NCBI RefSeq assembly: GCF_040802235.1
Contig: NC_133165.1
Span: 19,377,623-19,441,622, forward strand
DNA from: Manis javanica
Taxonomy: Eukaryota; Chordata; Mammalia; Pholidota; Manidae
Length of the DNA stretch: 64,000 bases
Direction of reading: 5' to 3'
Shown: piece after piece, positions 1 to 10,619 of the stretch
Numbering within the stretch: the first letter of the stretch is position 1
Layout: the number at the start of each line of letters is the position of its first letter
The notes under the pieces: generated by a model
The model's input: only the letters and a program-made list of their open reading frames with translations
Database searches by the model: none
What the model was told of the DNA's origin: nothing
Translations under genes and position numbers: made by a program

Positions 1-1012
1 GAATATATTTGTAAGTGACATATCTGACAAGAGGTTAACACCCAAAATATATAAAGAACTTACATGCCTCAACACCCAAAAAACAAATAACACAATTAAC
101 AAATGGGCAGAGGAAATGAAGAGACAGTTTCCAAGGAAGAAATTCAGGTGGCCAACAGACACATGAAAAGATGCTCCACATCACTAATCATCAGGGAAAT
201 GCAAATTAAACCCACAATGAGCTATCACCTCACACCAGTAAGGACGGCCAGCATCAAAAAGACTAAGAAAAACAAATGCTGGTGAGGATGCTGAGAAAGG
301 GGAACCCTCCTACACTGCTGTTGGGAATGTAAACTAGTTCATCCATTGTGGAAAGCAATATGGAGGTTCCTCAAAAGACTCAAAATAGAAATACCATTTG
401 ACCCAGGAATCCCAATGTTTATTGCAGCATTTTTTACAATAGCCAAGATACGGAAGCAACCTAAGTGTCCATCAGTAGATGAATGGATAAAGAAGATGTG
501 ATACATATACACAATGGAATACTATTTAGCCATAAGAAAGAAACAAATCCTACCATTTGCAACAACACGGATGGAGCTGGAGGGCACTATGCTCAGTGAA
601 ATAAGCCAGGCGAGAAACACAAATGCCAAATGATTTCCCTCATTTGTGGAGTGTAACAATGAAGCAAAACTGAAGGAACAAAATGACAGCAGACTCAGAG
701 ACTCCGAGAATGAACTAGTGGTTACCAAAGGGGAGGAGTGTGGGAGGGTGGGTGGGGAGGGAGGGAGAAGGGGATTGAGGGGTATTATGTTTAGTACACA
801 TGGTGTGGGGGGTCAGGGGGAAAACAGTGTAGCACAGAGAAGGCACATAGTGGATCTGTGACATCTTGCTGCACTGATGGACAGTGACTGCATTGGGATA
901 TGGGTGGGAACTTGATAATTCGGCTAAGTGTAGTAACCACATTGTTTTTTCATGTGAAACCTTGATAGGCGTGTATATCAATCATACCTTAATAAAAAAA
1001 AATTTTTTTTAA
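1..1012 (+). mobile_element. LINE-1 3' end, 5' part outside the window
   Basis: The end of LINE-1 ORF2 (conserved [13 protein letters not shown] block near 165-205) is followed by a G-rich 3' UTR (720-830) and an A/T-rich tail ending near 1012. The ORF is broken. TGA at 283-285 replaces an arginine codon of the C-terminal cysteine-rich motif. Near 404-406 an internal deletion of roughly 60-70 bases joins the DPGIP segment directly to the MFIAA segment found further on in the other copies. It sits in the SNX29 intron in antisense to that gene. The 5' end and its target duplication lie outside the window. Confidence 0.93.
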
Positions 1013-1972
1013 AGAAGTGTATTGTCCATATCCAAGACCTCTTGCATTCATCCTTTCTACCAGTGTTTATAAGCACCTGCTCTGTGCCAGTTAGCGTGCT
1101 CACATCTATTTTGTGCTGGCAAAAGAGCCAGCAAGCCTTGTTCATCCCGCCCTTGGGTTGCTGACAGGCTGGTGGGGGACACTGACATGAATCAAATAAT
1201 CCTGTGAGTAGGTATAAAATGGCAGCTCAGGCTCATGGAGCTGGTCAGGAAGGTGGCAGAAGGTTCCCTGAAGAAGGGAGGTCAGAGTCTGGGAGCTGAA
1301 GGAAGCAGGAGATCTACCTGAGTGAAGAGAAGGGGTGAGAGGGATGGAGGGGGGTGCACAACACATGCTAAGTGCTGGAGAAGGAGGAAGCACAGTGCAT
1401 TCCAGGTCCTGAAGTGATGGCAGCCATGTGACCTCGGGCTTCACCTCACTGGTTCTCAAACCCTCCTGAGTAAGAGGACAGAATCAGACTAGATCATACC
1501 TGGGTCCCTTCCAAGAAAGGGGGTCAGTTGAAATATTAACCAGATTCATATGATCTGTTATATTGTCAAAGCACAAAACCAACCCATACAGTCTTTGCAA
1601 TGCCAGGTGAATTAGGGCAGGGATTTGCCCAGCACAGCATTTGCCTCTGAGACATTAGGAAACATTAATAAATACCAGGATGGATTTGTGTCATGCTTTA
1701 AAGTTAATAAAATCACTCTGTAACTCAGTTGTAAGACCAAAGCAGATCTTAATCATACCTACTTAATAGAGAAGGAAGGCAGGCAAAGAGGGAGGGGAGG
1801 AGAAACAGGGAGGGAAGAAGCAGGGAAAAGAGGACAAAAATCCAAAGAGATTGTGTGATTTGTCCAAGCTCATCACCTTGGACAGAACCAAGGGTTGCAG
1901 GAGTCCAGCCCAGGTCTTCCAGACCCACTGCCCAGCATGTGACGTGAAGTACATGGTTTTTCTTTTGTTAAG
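1013..1972. repeat. SNX29 intron with an old L2-like LINE fossil
   Basis: The segment 1060-1400 has the wording of ancient L2 elements (a 'cctgctctgtgccag' block, then a purine-rich block with 'ggtcaggaaggtggcagaagg'). It is diverged and not coding. The rest, including a purine-rich stretch at 1770-1840, shows nothing I can name. No splice-site-flanked exon was found. Confidence 0.45.
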
Positions 1973-1973
1973 A

Positions 1974-2140
1974 GCAGGGGTCAACAAAATGTTTCTGCAA
2001 AGGTCCAGACAGTCAATATTTCGGGCCTTGTGGCTATAAGTATTCTTCATTGTTGTTGTTGTTTTTTAACAACCCTTTAAAAAACATATAACAGCCACGC
2101 TCAGCTTCCAGGTGGATTTGGCCTGCAGGCGAATGCACCT
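1974..2140 (-). mobile_element. hAT-Charlie-type DNA transposon fossil, interrupted
   Basis: The block starting 'caggggtcaacaaaatgttt' and the later 'ggatttggcctgcagg' match the two ends of the common mammalian nonautonomous hAT-Charlie element whose ends read 'aggggtcagcaaact' and 'tttggcccgcgggcc' (MER58-like; family name from memory). A T/A-rich stretch at 2045-2085 separates them. Non-coding. Confidence 0.5.
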
Positions 2141-4330
2141 CTCACTCCAAGGCCTGTCAAATACAGTCTCCTTTCCATCTCTCCAGTTTTTGGTTATACA
2201 TTTGACACTAAGCAAGAAACAAGGGGAAATAATCCTAACAGAATTTTTGCAAAGCTTATCATCTAATCCTGCAGGTAGCACACACAATGAGACCCTCAGA
2301 CAGTAAACTGGATGCCTTCCCACCTGTGCGCCCGGTGGCAGAACAAAACTTGCACCAGGTTCTGAGGTGATCTTGGCTGTGTCTCTATAAAATCTACAAA
2401 GAACTGCCCTCCCAGGGCTCTGATAAAGCAGCTGGTGACCAAGGGGACTCCTGGACACCCAGAGGCAGTCGCTCCTCAGGAAGCAGGAAAACTACCCACC
2501 ATTTCCTGGCCATTGCCCAGGCTCCAAGCTAGTGGACTTTACTGCTTATTTCTAAGAAGAAATCTTGCCACTTTCCAGCAACATGTGCAGAGTGCAAGGT
2601 GAAGCCACACCCCACCTGCTGAGGTTTGGACTCCATGTAAAAGTGGCCAAGAGCCACTACCTCAAAATGAGTTAAATTGAAGTGATTCCTAAGGCATGGA
2701 CCAATCCAGAATGTGGTGCCACAGTTGGCTTAAAAACATAATGGGTATTGCTTATTTTTGGGTAAGACTTATTTTAAAACCTATGAAAAACCAACAAGAA
2801 GAGAAAAAATACATTTCCAAAGCCACATCACCCAAAACACAACTAATGGGTTAGATACTACTTCCTTAGTGTCATTTTCCTTTCTTCCCAAATAAACTTT
2901 TCTTTACAAGGTCGTAATGAAACTAAATACGGGATTTTACATTTTGCTTTTATCATTCAAGCTTAATGAGTGAGTTTGTATTCATACTACCCAGATATTC
3001 AAATGTCATTGAAGATGTATAAGATCCTATGCATTAGGATATTAAGTTAAACGTTTACACCACCAAACATTCTGCTGTGAACTGTTGCTCTGTGGCTGCT
3101 CGTGTAGGTAGATCCCCATGTTCTGCCTCTCTAAACAAAGACTGTGTATGTGGATGCAGAACCTTTCTCCTGAGATGTCCACAGGGTAGATTCCCAGCAG
3201 TGGAATTGCTAAATCAAGTGCAATGAACGTTTTTAAGGCTCCTGACACTATGTCCACCTCTTCCCCCAGAGGGCCGTCGACATGATTCTCTCTGAAGACA
3301 CTCTGTGCACCCGCCCTGCCTCATTGCTCTTTCCACAGCTGATGCCCACTGTGCACCTGGAAGACACCGAGACTGAGACCCACTGAGCACAAGCCTTGCC
3401 CCCAGGGTTCTCCTTCTATACAGCTCTCATTTTAAATCTTGGCAAATATGACAGGCAAAATATAGTGTCTGATCTCATGTTGCATTTGCTGAATTGCTAG
3501 TGAGGTACAACGTTTTTCCATATGTTTGTAATTCTTTCTGAATTACGTTCTCACCCCACTTCCCTATTGGTGTCACAGGGCATATAGGAAGTGACAGAAA
3601 AACCCCTTTCCCTGATAAAGGTATTATCCTTTCAAGAGAAAAACAAAAAGCAAAACCAACGCCTGTAAATACCAAGGCAGAGGGACAAGATTTTTCCTCA
3701 GTTATTGAAGGAAAGGTTTGCTGACCAGCAAACAATGGTGCAAATGCAACTTTTGGCCAACAGTGCATCTTAAAGACAATCAGAAAGGTGACTTTGTCAG
3801 AGGCTATGGCAATCCACAATGTGCTCCTAGTGGCCTGGCCACTCTCCCCACAGATCTGGCTGTGCTGTTAATCTGGCCCTTCTAGGCTCCTAGACCTCTC
3901 CTGTGAACGTTAGCTTGAAATCAAAGGGAAGTATTACTCAGTAGGCCATCTCATCCTTCCTCTGTTTTTCCCCAAGATGCTCAGTGGAATGTTCAATCAA
4001 AATCCCCTCTTTATGACAGGGAGAAGCTGTCTATAATCCAGGGGAGGCCCAGTGGTCTTGGAGGGCCCAGGCCCCTGTAAAGGTCCCTCTACCCTGTTTT
4101 GTGTTTCACCCATCACAATGACAACAGTACCTTTGCTCACAAGCTGGCCTCCCCTTCAGGCTCCCTTCAGTGGCACCAGTCAATAAGGAAGAGAAATGAC
4201 TGCATCCAAGACAAAAAAAAAAAAAAAAAAAAACCCACAGAGTAAATCAACTCAGAGATTCACTCACCTATAGAGACACAGAATGCAAAGCGCATTTCCT
4301 AAAAGACCCAGATTAAGAACAAAATGTAAC
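2141..4330. other. SNX29 intronic sequence, no gene seen
   Basis: About 2.2 kb without a supportable exon. The block 3040-3250 resembles an antisense old LINE-1 (a 'tagattcccagcagtggaat' motif typical of such copies), but edges are unclear. An A homopolymer of about 22 bases lies at 4213-4234. Otherwise I see only unremarkable AT-rich intron DNA. Confidence 0.5.
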
Positions 4331-4723
4331 AGTGATGGTTAATTTTATGTGTCAAGTTGGCAAGGCCACAGTACCCAGGCATTTGATTAAAAGTTATTCT
4401 AGATATTTCTGTGAAGGCATTTTTTAGATGGGATTAACATTTTAAATCAGTAGATTGTGAGTAAAGCAGATCACCCTCCATAATTTGGGTGGGCCTCACC
4501 CCAGCAGTTGAAGGTCTCAATAGAAAAAGCCTGAGATCCCTCAAAGGAGAAGAAACCCTGCCATCGGACTGCTCTTGGACTCAAACTGCAACTCCTCCCT
4601 AGGCTCCAGCCTGCCAGCCTAACCTGCAGACTTTGATTTGTCAAGCTTCAACAATCACCTGAGACAATTCCTTAAAATAAGTGTCTCTAGATAGAGAGAG
4701 GGAGGCAGGTACATACATGTATA
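4331..4723. mobile_element. MaLR/ERVL-type LTR, left part (continues at 12521)
   Basis: The sequence begins 'tgatggttaattttatgtgt' and carries the usual internal wording of this abundant mammalian LTR class (a 'gggtgggcctcacccc' block, then 'ccttaaaataagtgtctcta'). The matching other end, 'ctgagaacctgactaaca', is at 12545-12573, about 7.8 kb away. The intervening DNA is a later nested insertion. Class by recognition; subfamily not certain. Confidence 0.6.
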
Positions 4724-4939
4724 CAGCAGTTCCCTGCTTTTACAGAGGGATCATTCCAAGATTCCCACTGGATGCCTAAAACTGCAGGGAATGGAACACT
4801 ACCCAAGCCATATTTTTTTCCTAGACATATATGGCTATGACAAAGTTTAATTTATAAATCAGGCATGGTAAAAAATCACTAATTTTAGTAATAAAATAGC
4901 AAAATTATAACAATGTAGTGTAAAAAAATTTGACTGTGG
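4724..4939. mobile_element. Tigger/mariner-type DNA transposon, left half
   Basis: It starts at a TA dinucleotide with 'cagcagttccctgctttta', which is imperfectly mirrored by the inverted end of the right half near 12500-12518. AT-rich and non-coding (MITE-like). It is cut at the LINE-1 insertion point and resumes after the LINE-1/ERV unit. Family assignment is from terminal wording and the TA target only. Confidence 0.5.
4922..4939 (+). repeat. Target-site duplication, left copy, of the LINE-1/ERV unit
   Basis: The 18 bases 'aaaaaaatttgactgtgg' match 17 of 18 bases at 12277-12294 ('aaaaaaaattgactgtgg'). The preceding 'gtgt' followed by the A run gives a bottom-strand TTTT/A context, the preferred cut of the LINE-1 endonuclease. 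The A-rich part of the right copy merges with the poly(A) tail, so the unambiguous core is the last 10-11 bases. Confidence 0.85.
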
Positions 4940-5189
4940 GAGGCGGAGCCAGGATGGCGGCGTGAGTAGAGCAGTGGAAATCTCCCAAAAACACATAGAG
5001 CTATGAAAATATAACAAAGAAAAATCTTCCTAAAATAGAGACCACAGGACACAGGACAACATCCAGACCACATCCACACCTGCAAGAACCCAGCGACTTG
5101 CGAAGGGGGAGAGGAAGGCCACAAACCAACAAGAAGGGAAGCTCTTCCAGCGGTCACTCATACGAGGTCTGCAAACTATCTCTATAACC
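4940..5189 (+). promoter_or_regulatory. LINE-1 5' UTR with YY1-like site
   Basis: The element begins 'gaggcggagccaggatggcg', the usual opening of laurasiatherian LINE-1. It holds a YY1-type core ATGGCGGC at 4954-4961, in the position of the YY1 site that sets accurate initiation in other mammalian LINE-1s. The 5' UTR is only about 250 bp, with no recognisable monomer repeats. Because the opening bases are present, I treat it as a complete 5' end rather than a truncation. Confidence 0.7.
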
Positions 5190-6080
5190 ATGAAAAGGCA
5201 AAACTACAGGCAGACAAAGATCACAGAGACAACACCTGAGAAGGAGACAGACCTAACCAGTCCTCCTGAAAAAGAATTCAAAATAAAAATCATGAACATG
5301 CTGACAGAGATGCAGAGAAAAATGCAAGAGCAATGGGATGAGATGCAGAGAAAAATGCAAGAGCAGTGGGATGAAGTCTGGAAGGAGATGACAGATGTCA
5401 GGAAGGAGATCACAGAAGTGAAACAATCCCTGGAAGGATTTATAAGCAGAATGGATAAGATGCAAGAGGCCATTGAAGGAATAGAAGCCAGAGAACAGGA
5501 ACATATAGAAGCTGACATAGAGAGAGATAAAAGGATCTCCAGGAATGAAACAACACTAAGAGAACTATGTGACCAAGCCAAAAGGAATAATATTCGTATT
5601 ATAGGGATACCAGAAGAAGAAGAAAGAGGAAAAGGGATAGAAAGTCTCTTTGAAGAAATAATTGCTGAAAATTTCCCCAAACTGGGGAAGGAAATAATCG
5701 AACAGACCATGGAATTACACAGAACCCCCAACAGAAAGGATCCAAGGAGGACAACACCAAGACACATAGTAATTAAAATGGCAAGGATCAAGGACAAGGA
5801 AAGAGTTTTAAAGGCAGCTAGAGAGAAAAAGGTCACCTATAAAGGAAAACCCATCAGGCTAACATCAGACTTCTCGACAGAAACCCTACAGGCCAGAAGA
5901 GAATGGCATGATATACTTAATGCAATGAAACAGAAAGGCCTTGAACCAAGGATACTGTATCCAGCATGACTATCATTTAAATATGATGGCGGGATTAAAC
6001 AATTCCCAGAGAAGCAAAAGCTGAGGGAATTTGCTTCCCACAAACCACCTCTACAGGGCATCCTACAGGGACTGCTCTAG
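5190..6080 (+). pseudogene. LINE-1 ORF1 (RNA-binding chaperone) with a premature stop
   Basis: ORF1 proteins form coiled-coil trimers that coat LINE-1 RNA. From ATG 5190 it reads 259 codons: an acidic/basic N-terminus, a coiled coil (about residues 35-110), then the RRM-like and C-terminal domains (NNIRIIGIPEEEE; later LQARREWHDIL). TGA at 5967-5969 cuts it. The same frame stays open 36 more codons to TAG 6078-6080, as expected for the family's C-terminal tail. So one substitution, plausibly CGA to TGA at a CpG, separates it from an uninterrupted frame. The coiled coil has a perfect-phase 33-bp tandem duplication at 5307-5372. Confidence 0.88.
5307..5372 (+). repeat. 33-bp tandem duplication in the ORF1 coiled coil
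   Basis: Two copies of a 33-base unit (5307-5339, 5340-5372) differ by one silent base and encode EMQRKMQEQWD twice. A weaker third relative (EVWKEM) follows. The insertion is 11 residues, a hendecad rather than a heptad, so it preserves reading frame and keeps hydrophobic positions on the helix face. It is recent, given the near identity. Confidence 0.9.
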
Positions 6081-6275
6081 ATGGCAGCACCCCTAAAAAG
6101 AGCACAGAACAAAACACACAACATATGAAGAATGGAGGAGGAGGAATAAGAAGGGAGAGAAGAAAAGAATCTCCAGACAGTGTATATAACAGCTCAATAA
6201 GCGAGCTAAGTTAGGCAGTAAGATACTAAAGAAGCTAACCTTGAACCTTTGGTAACCACGAATCTAAAGCCTGCA

Positions 6276-9200
6276 ATGGCAATAAGTACATATCTCTCAA
6301 TAGTCACCCTAAATGTAAATGGACTTAATGCAGCAATCAAAAGACATAGAGTAATCGAATGGATAAAAAAGGAAGACCCATCTATATGCTGCTTACAAGA
6401 AACTCACCTTAAACCCAAAGATAAGCATAGACTAAAAGTCAAGGGATGGAAAAACATATTTCAGGCAAACAACAGTGAGAAGAAAGCAGGGGTTGCAGTA
6501 CTAATATCAGACAAAATAGACTTCAAAACAAAGAAAGTAACAAGAGATAAAGAAGGATACTACATAATGATAAAGGGCTCAGTCCAACAAGAGGATATAA
6601 CCATTCTAAATATATATGCACCCAATACAGGAGCACGAGCATATGTGAAGCAAATACTAACAGAACTAAAGAGGGAAATAGACTGCAATGCATTCATTGT
6701 AGGAGACTTCAACACACCACTCACCCCAATGGATAGATCCACCGGGCAGAAAATAAGTAAGGACACACAGGCACTGAACAACACACTAGAACAGATGGAC
6801 CTAATAGACATCTATAGAACTCTACATCCAAAAGCAACAGGATATACATTCTTCTCAAGTGCACATGGAACATTCTCCAGAATAGACCACATACTAGCTC
6901 ACAAAAAGAGCCTCAGTAAATTCCAAAATATTGAAATTCTACCAACCAATTTTTCAGACCACAAAGGTATAAAAGTAGAAATAAATTCTACAAAGAAAAC
7001 AAAAAGGCTCACAAACACATGGAGGCTTAACAACATGCTACTAAATAATCAATGGATCAATGAACAAATCAAAATAGAGATCAAGGAATATATAGAAACA
7101 AATGACAACAACAACACTAAGCCCCAACTTCTGTGGGACGCAGCGAAAGCAGTCTTAAGAGGAAAGTATATAGCAATCCAGGCACACTTGAAGAAGGAAG
7201 AACAATCCCAAATGAATAGTCTAACATCACAATTATCAAAACTGGAAAAAGAAGAACAAATGAGGCCTAAAGTCAGCAGAAGGAGGGACATAATAAAGAT
7301 CAGAGAAGAAATAAACAAAATTGAAAAGAATAAAACAATAGCAAAAATCAACGAAACCAAGAGCTGGTTCTTCGAGAAAATAAACAAAACAGATAAGCCT
7401 CTAGCCCAACTTATTAAGAGAAAAAGAAAATCAACACAAATCAACATAATCAGAAATGAGAATGGAAAAATCACGACAGACTCCACAGAAATACAAAGAA
7501 TTATTAAAGACTACTATGAAAACCTATATGCCAAAAAGCTGGAAAACCTAGAAGAAATGGACAACTTCCTAGAAAAATACAACCTCCCAAGACTGACCAA
7601 GGAAGAAACACAAAAGTTAAACAAACCAATTATGAGCAAAGAAATTGAAACGGTAATCAAAAAACTACCCAAGAACAAAACCCCAGGGCCGGACGGATTT
7701 ACCTCGGAATTTTATCAGACACACAGAGAAGACATAATACCCATTCTCCTTAAAGTGTTCCACAAAATAGAAGAAGAGGGAATACTCCCAAACTCATTCT
7801 ATGAAGCCAACATCACCCTAATACCAAAACCAGGAAAAGACCCCACCAAAAAAGAAAATTACAGACCAATATCCCTGATGAATGTAGATGCAAAAATACT
7901 CAATAAAATATTAGCAAACAGAATTCAACAGTATATCAAAAGGATCATACACCATGACCAAGTGGGGTTCATCCCAGGGATGCAAGGATGGTACAACATT
8001 CGAAAATCCATCAACATCATCCACCACATCAACAAAAAGAAAGACAAAAACCACATGATCATCTCCATAGATGCTGAAAAAGCATTTGACAAAATTCAAC
8101 ATCCATTCATGATAAAAACTCTCAGCAAAATGGGAATAGAGGGCAAGTACCTCAACATAATAAAGGCCATATATGATAAACCCACAGCCAGCATTATACT
8201 GAACAGCGAGAAGCTGAAAGCATTTCCTCTGAGATCGGGAACCAGACAGGGATGCCCACTCTCCCCACTGTTATTTAACATAGTACTGGAGGTCCTAGCC
8301 ACGGCAATCAGACAAAACAAAGAAATACAAGGAATCCAGATTGGTAAAGAAGAAGTTAAACTGTCACTATTTGCAGATGATATGATACTGTACATAAAAA
8401 ACCCTAAAGACTCCACTCCAAAACTACTAGAACTGATATCGGAATACAGCAAAGTTGCAGGATACAAAATTAACACACAGAAATCTGTAGCTTTCCCATA
8501 CACTAACAATGAATCAATAGAAAGAGAAATCAGGAAAACAATTCCATTCACCATTGCATCAAAAAGAATAAAATACCTAGGAATAAACCTAACCAAAGAA
8601 GTGAAAGACTTATACTCTGAAAACTACAAGTCACTCTTAAGAGAAATTAAAGGGGACACTAATAAATGGAAACTCATCCCATGCTCATGGCTAGGAAGAA
8701 TTAATATCGTCAAAATGGCCATCCTGCCCAAAGCAATATACAGATTTGATGCAATCCCTCTCAAATTACCAGCAACATTCTTCAATGAATTGGAACAAAT
8801 AATTCAAAAATTCATATGGAAACACCAAAGACCCCGAATAGCCAAAGCAATCCTGAAAAAGAATAAAGTAGGGGGGATCTCACTCCCCAACTTCAAGCTC
8901 TACTACAAAGCCATAGTAATCAAGACAATTTGGTACTGGCACAAGAACAGAGCCACAGACCAGTGGAACAGATTAGAGACTCCAGAAATTAACCCAAACA
9001 AATATGGTCAATTAATATTTGATAAAGGAGCCATGGACATACAATGGCAAAATGACAGTCTCTTCAACAGATGGTGCTGGCAAAACTGGACAGCTACATG
9101 TAGGAGAATGAAAGTGGACCATTGTCTAAACCCATATACAAAGGTAAACTCAAAATGGATCAACGACCTGAATGTAAGTCATGAAACCATTAAACTCTTG

Positions 9201-10088
9201 GGAAAAAACATAGGCAAAAACCTCTTAGACATAAACATGAGTGACCTCTTCTTGAACATATCTCCCCGGGCAAGGAAAACAACAGCAAAAATGAGCAAGT
9301 GGGACTACATTAAGCTGAAAAGCTTCTGTACAGTGAAAGACACCATCAATAGAACAAAAAGGAACCCTACAGTATCAGAGAATATATTTGAAAATGACAC
9401 ATCCGATAAAGGCTTGACGTCCAGAATATATAAAGAGCTCACATGCCTCAACAAACAAAAAACTAATAACCCAATTAAAAAATGGGCAGAGGAACAGAAC
9501 AGACAGTTCTCTAAAAAAGAAATACAGATGGCCAACAGAAACATGAAAAGATGCTCCACATAGCTAATTATCAGAGAAATGCAAATTAAAACTACAATGA
9601 GGTATCACCTCACACCAGTAAGGATAGCTGCCATCCAAAAGACAAACAACAACAAATGTTGGTGAGGCTGTGGAGAAAGGGGAACCCTCCTACACTGCTG
9701 GTGGGAATGTAAATTAGTTCAACCATTGTGGAAAGCAGTATGGAGGTTCATCAAAATGCTCAAAACAGACCTACCATTTGACCCAGGAATTCCACTCCTA
9801 GGAATTTACCCTAAGAATGCAGCAATCAAGTTTGAGAAAGACAGATGCACCCCTATGTTTATCGCAGCACTACTTACAATAGCCAAGAATTGGAAGCAAC
9901 CTAAATGTCCATTGGTAGATGAATGGATAAAGAAGATGTGGTACATATACACAATGGAATACTACTCAGCCATAAGAAGTGGAAAAATCCAACCATTTGC
10001 AGCAACATGGATGGAGCTGGAGAGTATTATGCTCAGTGAAATAAGCCAAGTGGAGAAAGAGAAATACCAAATGATTTCACTCATCTGA
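6276..10088 (+). pseudogene. LINE-1 ORF2 (endonuclease-reverse transcriptase), two in-frame stops
   Basis: I place the start at ATG 6276 ([16 protein letters not shown]), which fits the family start; the frame is open a little upstream without ATG. Endonuclease motifs are visible: the N of LNVNGLN, QETH with Glu42, GDFN, SRIDH and FSDHK. Reverse transcriptase motifs follow: [10 protein letters not shown], the IPKPGKD block, [22 protein letters not shown], and the catalytic FADD at residues 699-702 (8370-8381). TAG at 9561-9563 ends the product at 1095 residues, before the cysteine-rich C-terminal domain. A second stop, TGA 9663-9665, falls inside that domain's CWxGCG motif. The frame then runs unshifted to TGA 10086-10088. 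There are no frameshifts in 3.8 kb, so decay is slight. Confidence 0.93.
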
Positions 10089-10453
10089 GGAGTATAGGAA
10101 CAAAGGAAAAACTGAAGGAACAAAACAGCAGTGGAATTACAGAACCCAAAAATGGACTAACAGGTACCAAAGGGAAAGGAACTGGGGAGGATGGGTGGGC
10201 AGGGATGGATAAGGGAGGGGGGGAAAGAAGGGGGGTATTAAGATTAGCATGCATGGGGGGGGAGGGAAAAAGGGGAGGGTGGGCTGCACAACACAGAGAG
10301 GACAAGTAGTGACTCTACAACATTTTGCTAAGCTGATGGACAGTAACCATAATGTGGTTGTTAGGGGGGACCTGATATAGGGGAGAGCATAGTAAACATA
10401 GTATTCTTCATGTAAGTGTAGATTAAAAATTAAAAAAAAAAAAAAGAAAGAAA
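10089..10453 (+). mobile_element. LINE-1 3' UTR with G-rich tracts and first poly(A)
   Basis: The usual 3' UTR of this LINE-1 type. Long G runs at 10170-10290 (several runs of 4-9 G) could form G-quadruplexes in the RNA. Then comes an AT-rich end and a poly(A) tract at about 10427-10453 that is interrupted by G ('aaaagaaagaaaa'). The tract is internal to the insertion, so it dates from an earlier generation of the element. Confidence 0.85.
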
Positions 10454-10619
10454 AGGGGGATTACTCCTTAACAGGATAAAACTATTGGTAAATCAAAGAT
10501 CAACGCATGCTTTAAATATCCTTAATGTTGATCACTTAAAGGGTGTCAGATGATCAGCTATGGAGGTACTCTTTTCTGATAATATTCCTTTCTCTTAATT
10601 AAAAAAAAAAAAAAAAAAA
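10454..10619 (+). other. First transduced segment ending in poly(A) tract 2
   Basis: About 147 bp of non-LINE sequence ('gggggattactccttaacag' onward), followed by 19 A at 10601-10619. No canonical AATAAA precedes the tract, so the signal may be a variant. No coding capacity. Bracketed by two poly(A) tracts, it looks like the flank of an ancestral LINE-1 locus copied by read-through. It should be unique in the genome apart from this lineage of copies. Confidence 0.65.

Noticed and set aside
5204-5836. 210-codon minus-strand frame opposite LINE-1 ORF1, and similar antisense frames under ORF2
   Set aside because: Shadows of the A-rich LINE-1 coding strand with Ser/Leu/Phe-rich composition and no family resemblance.
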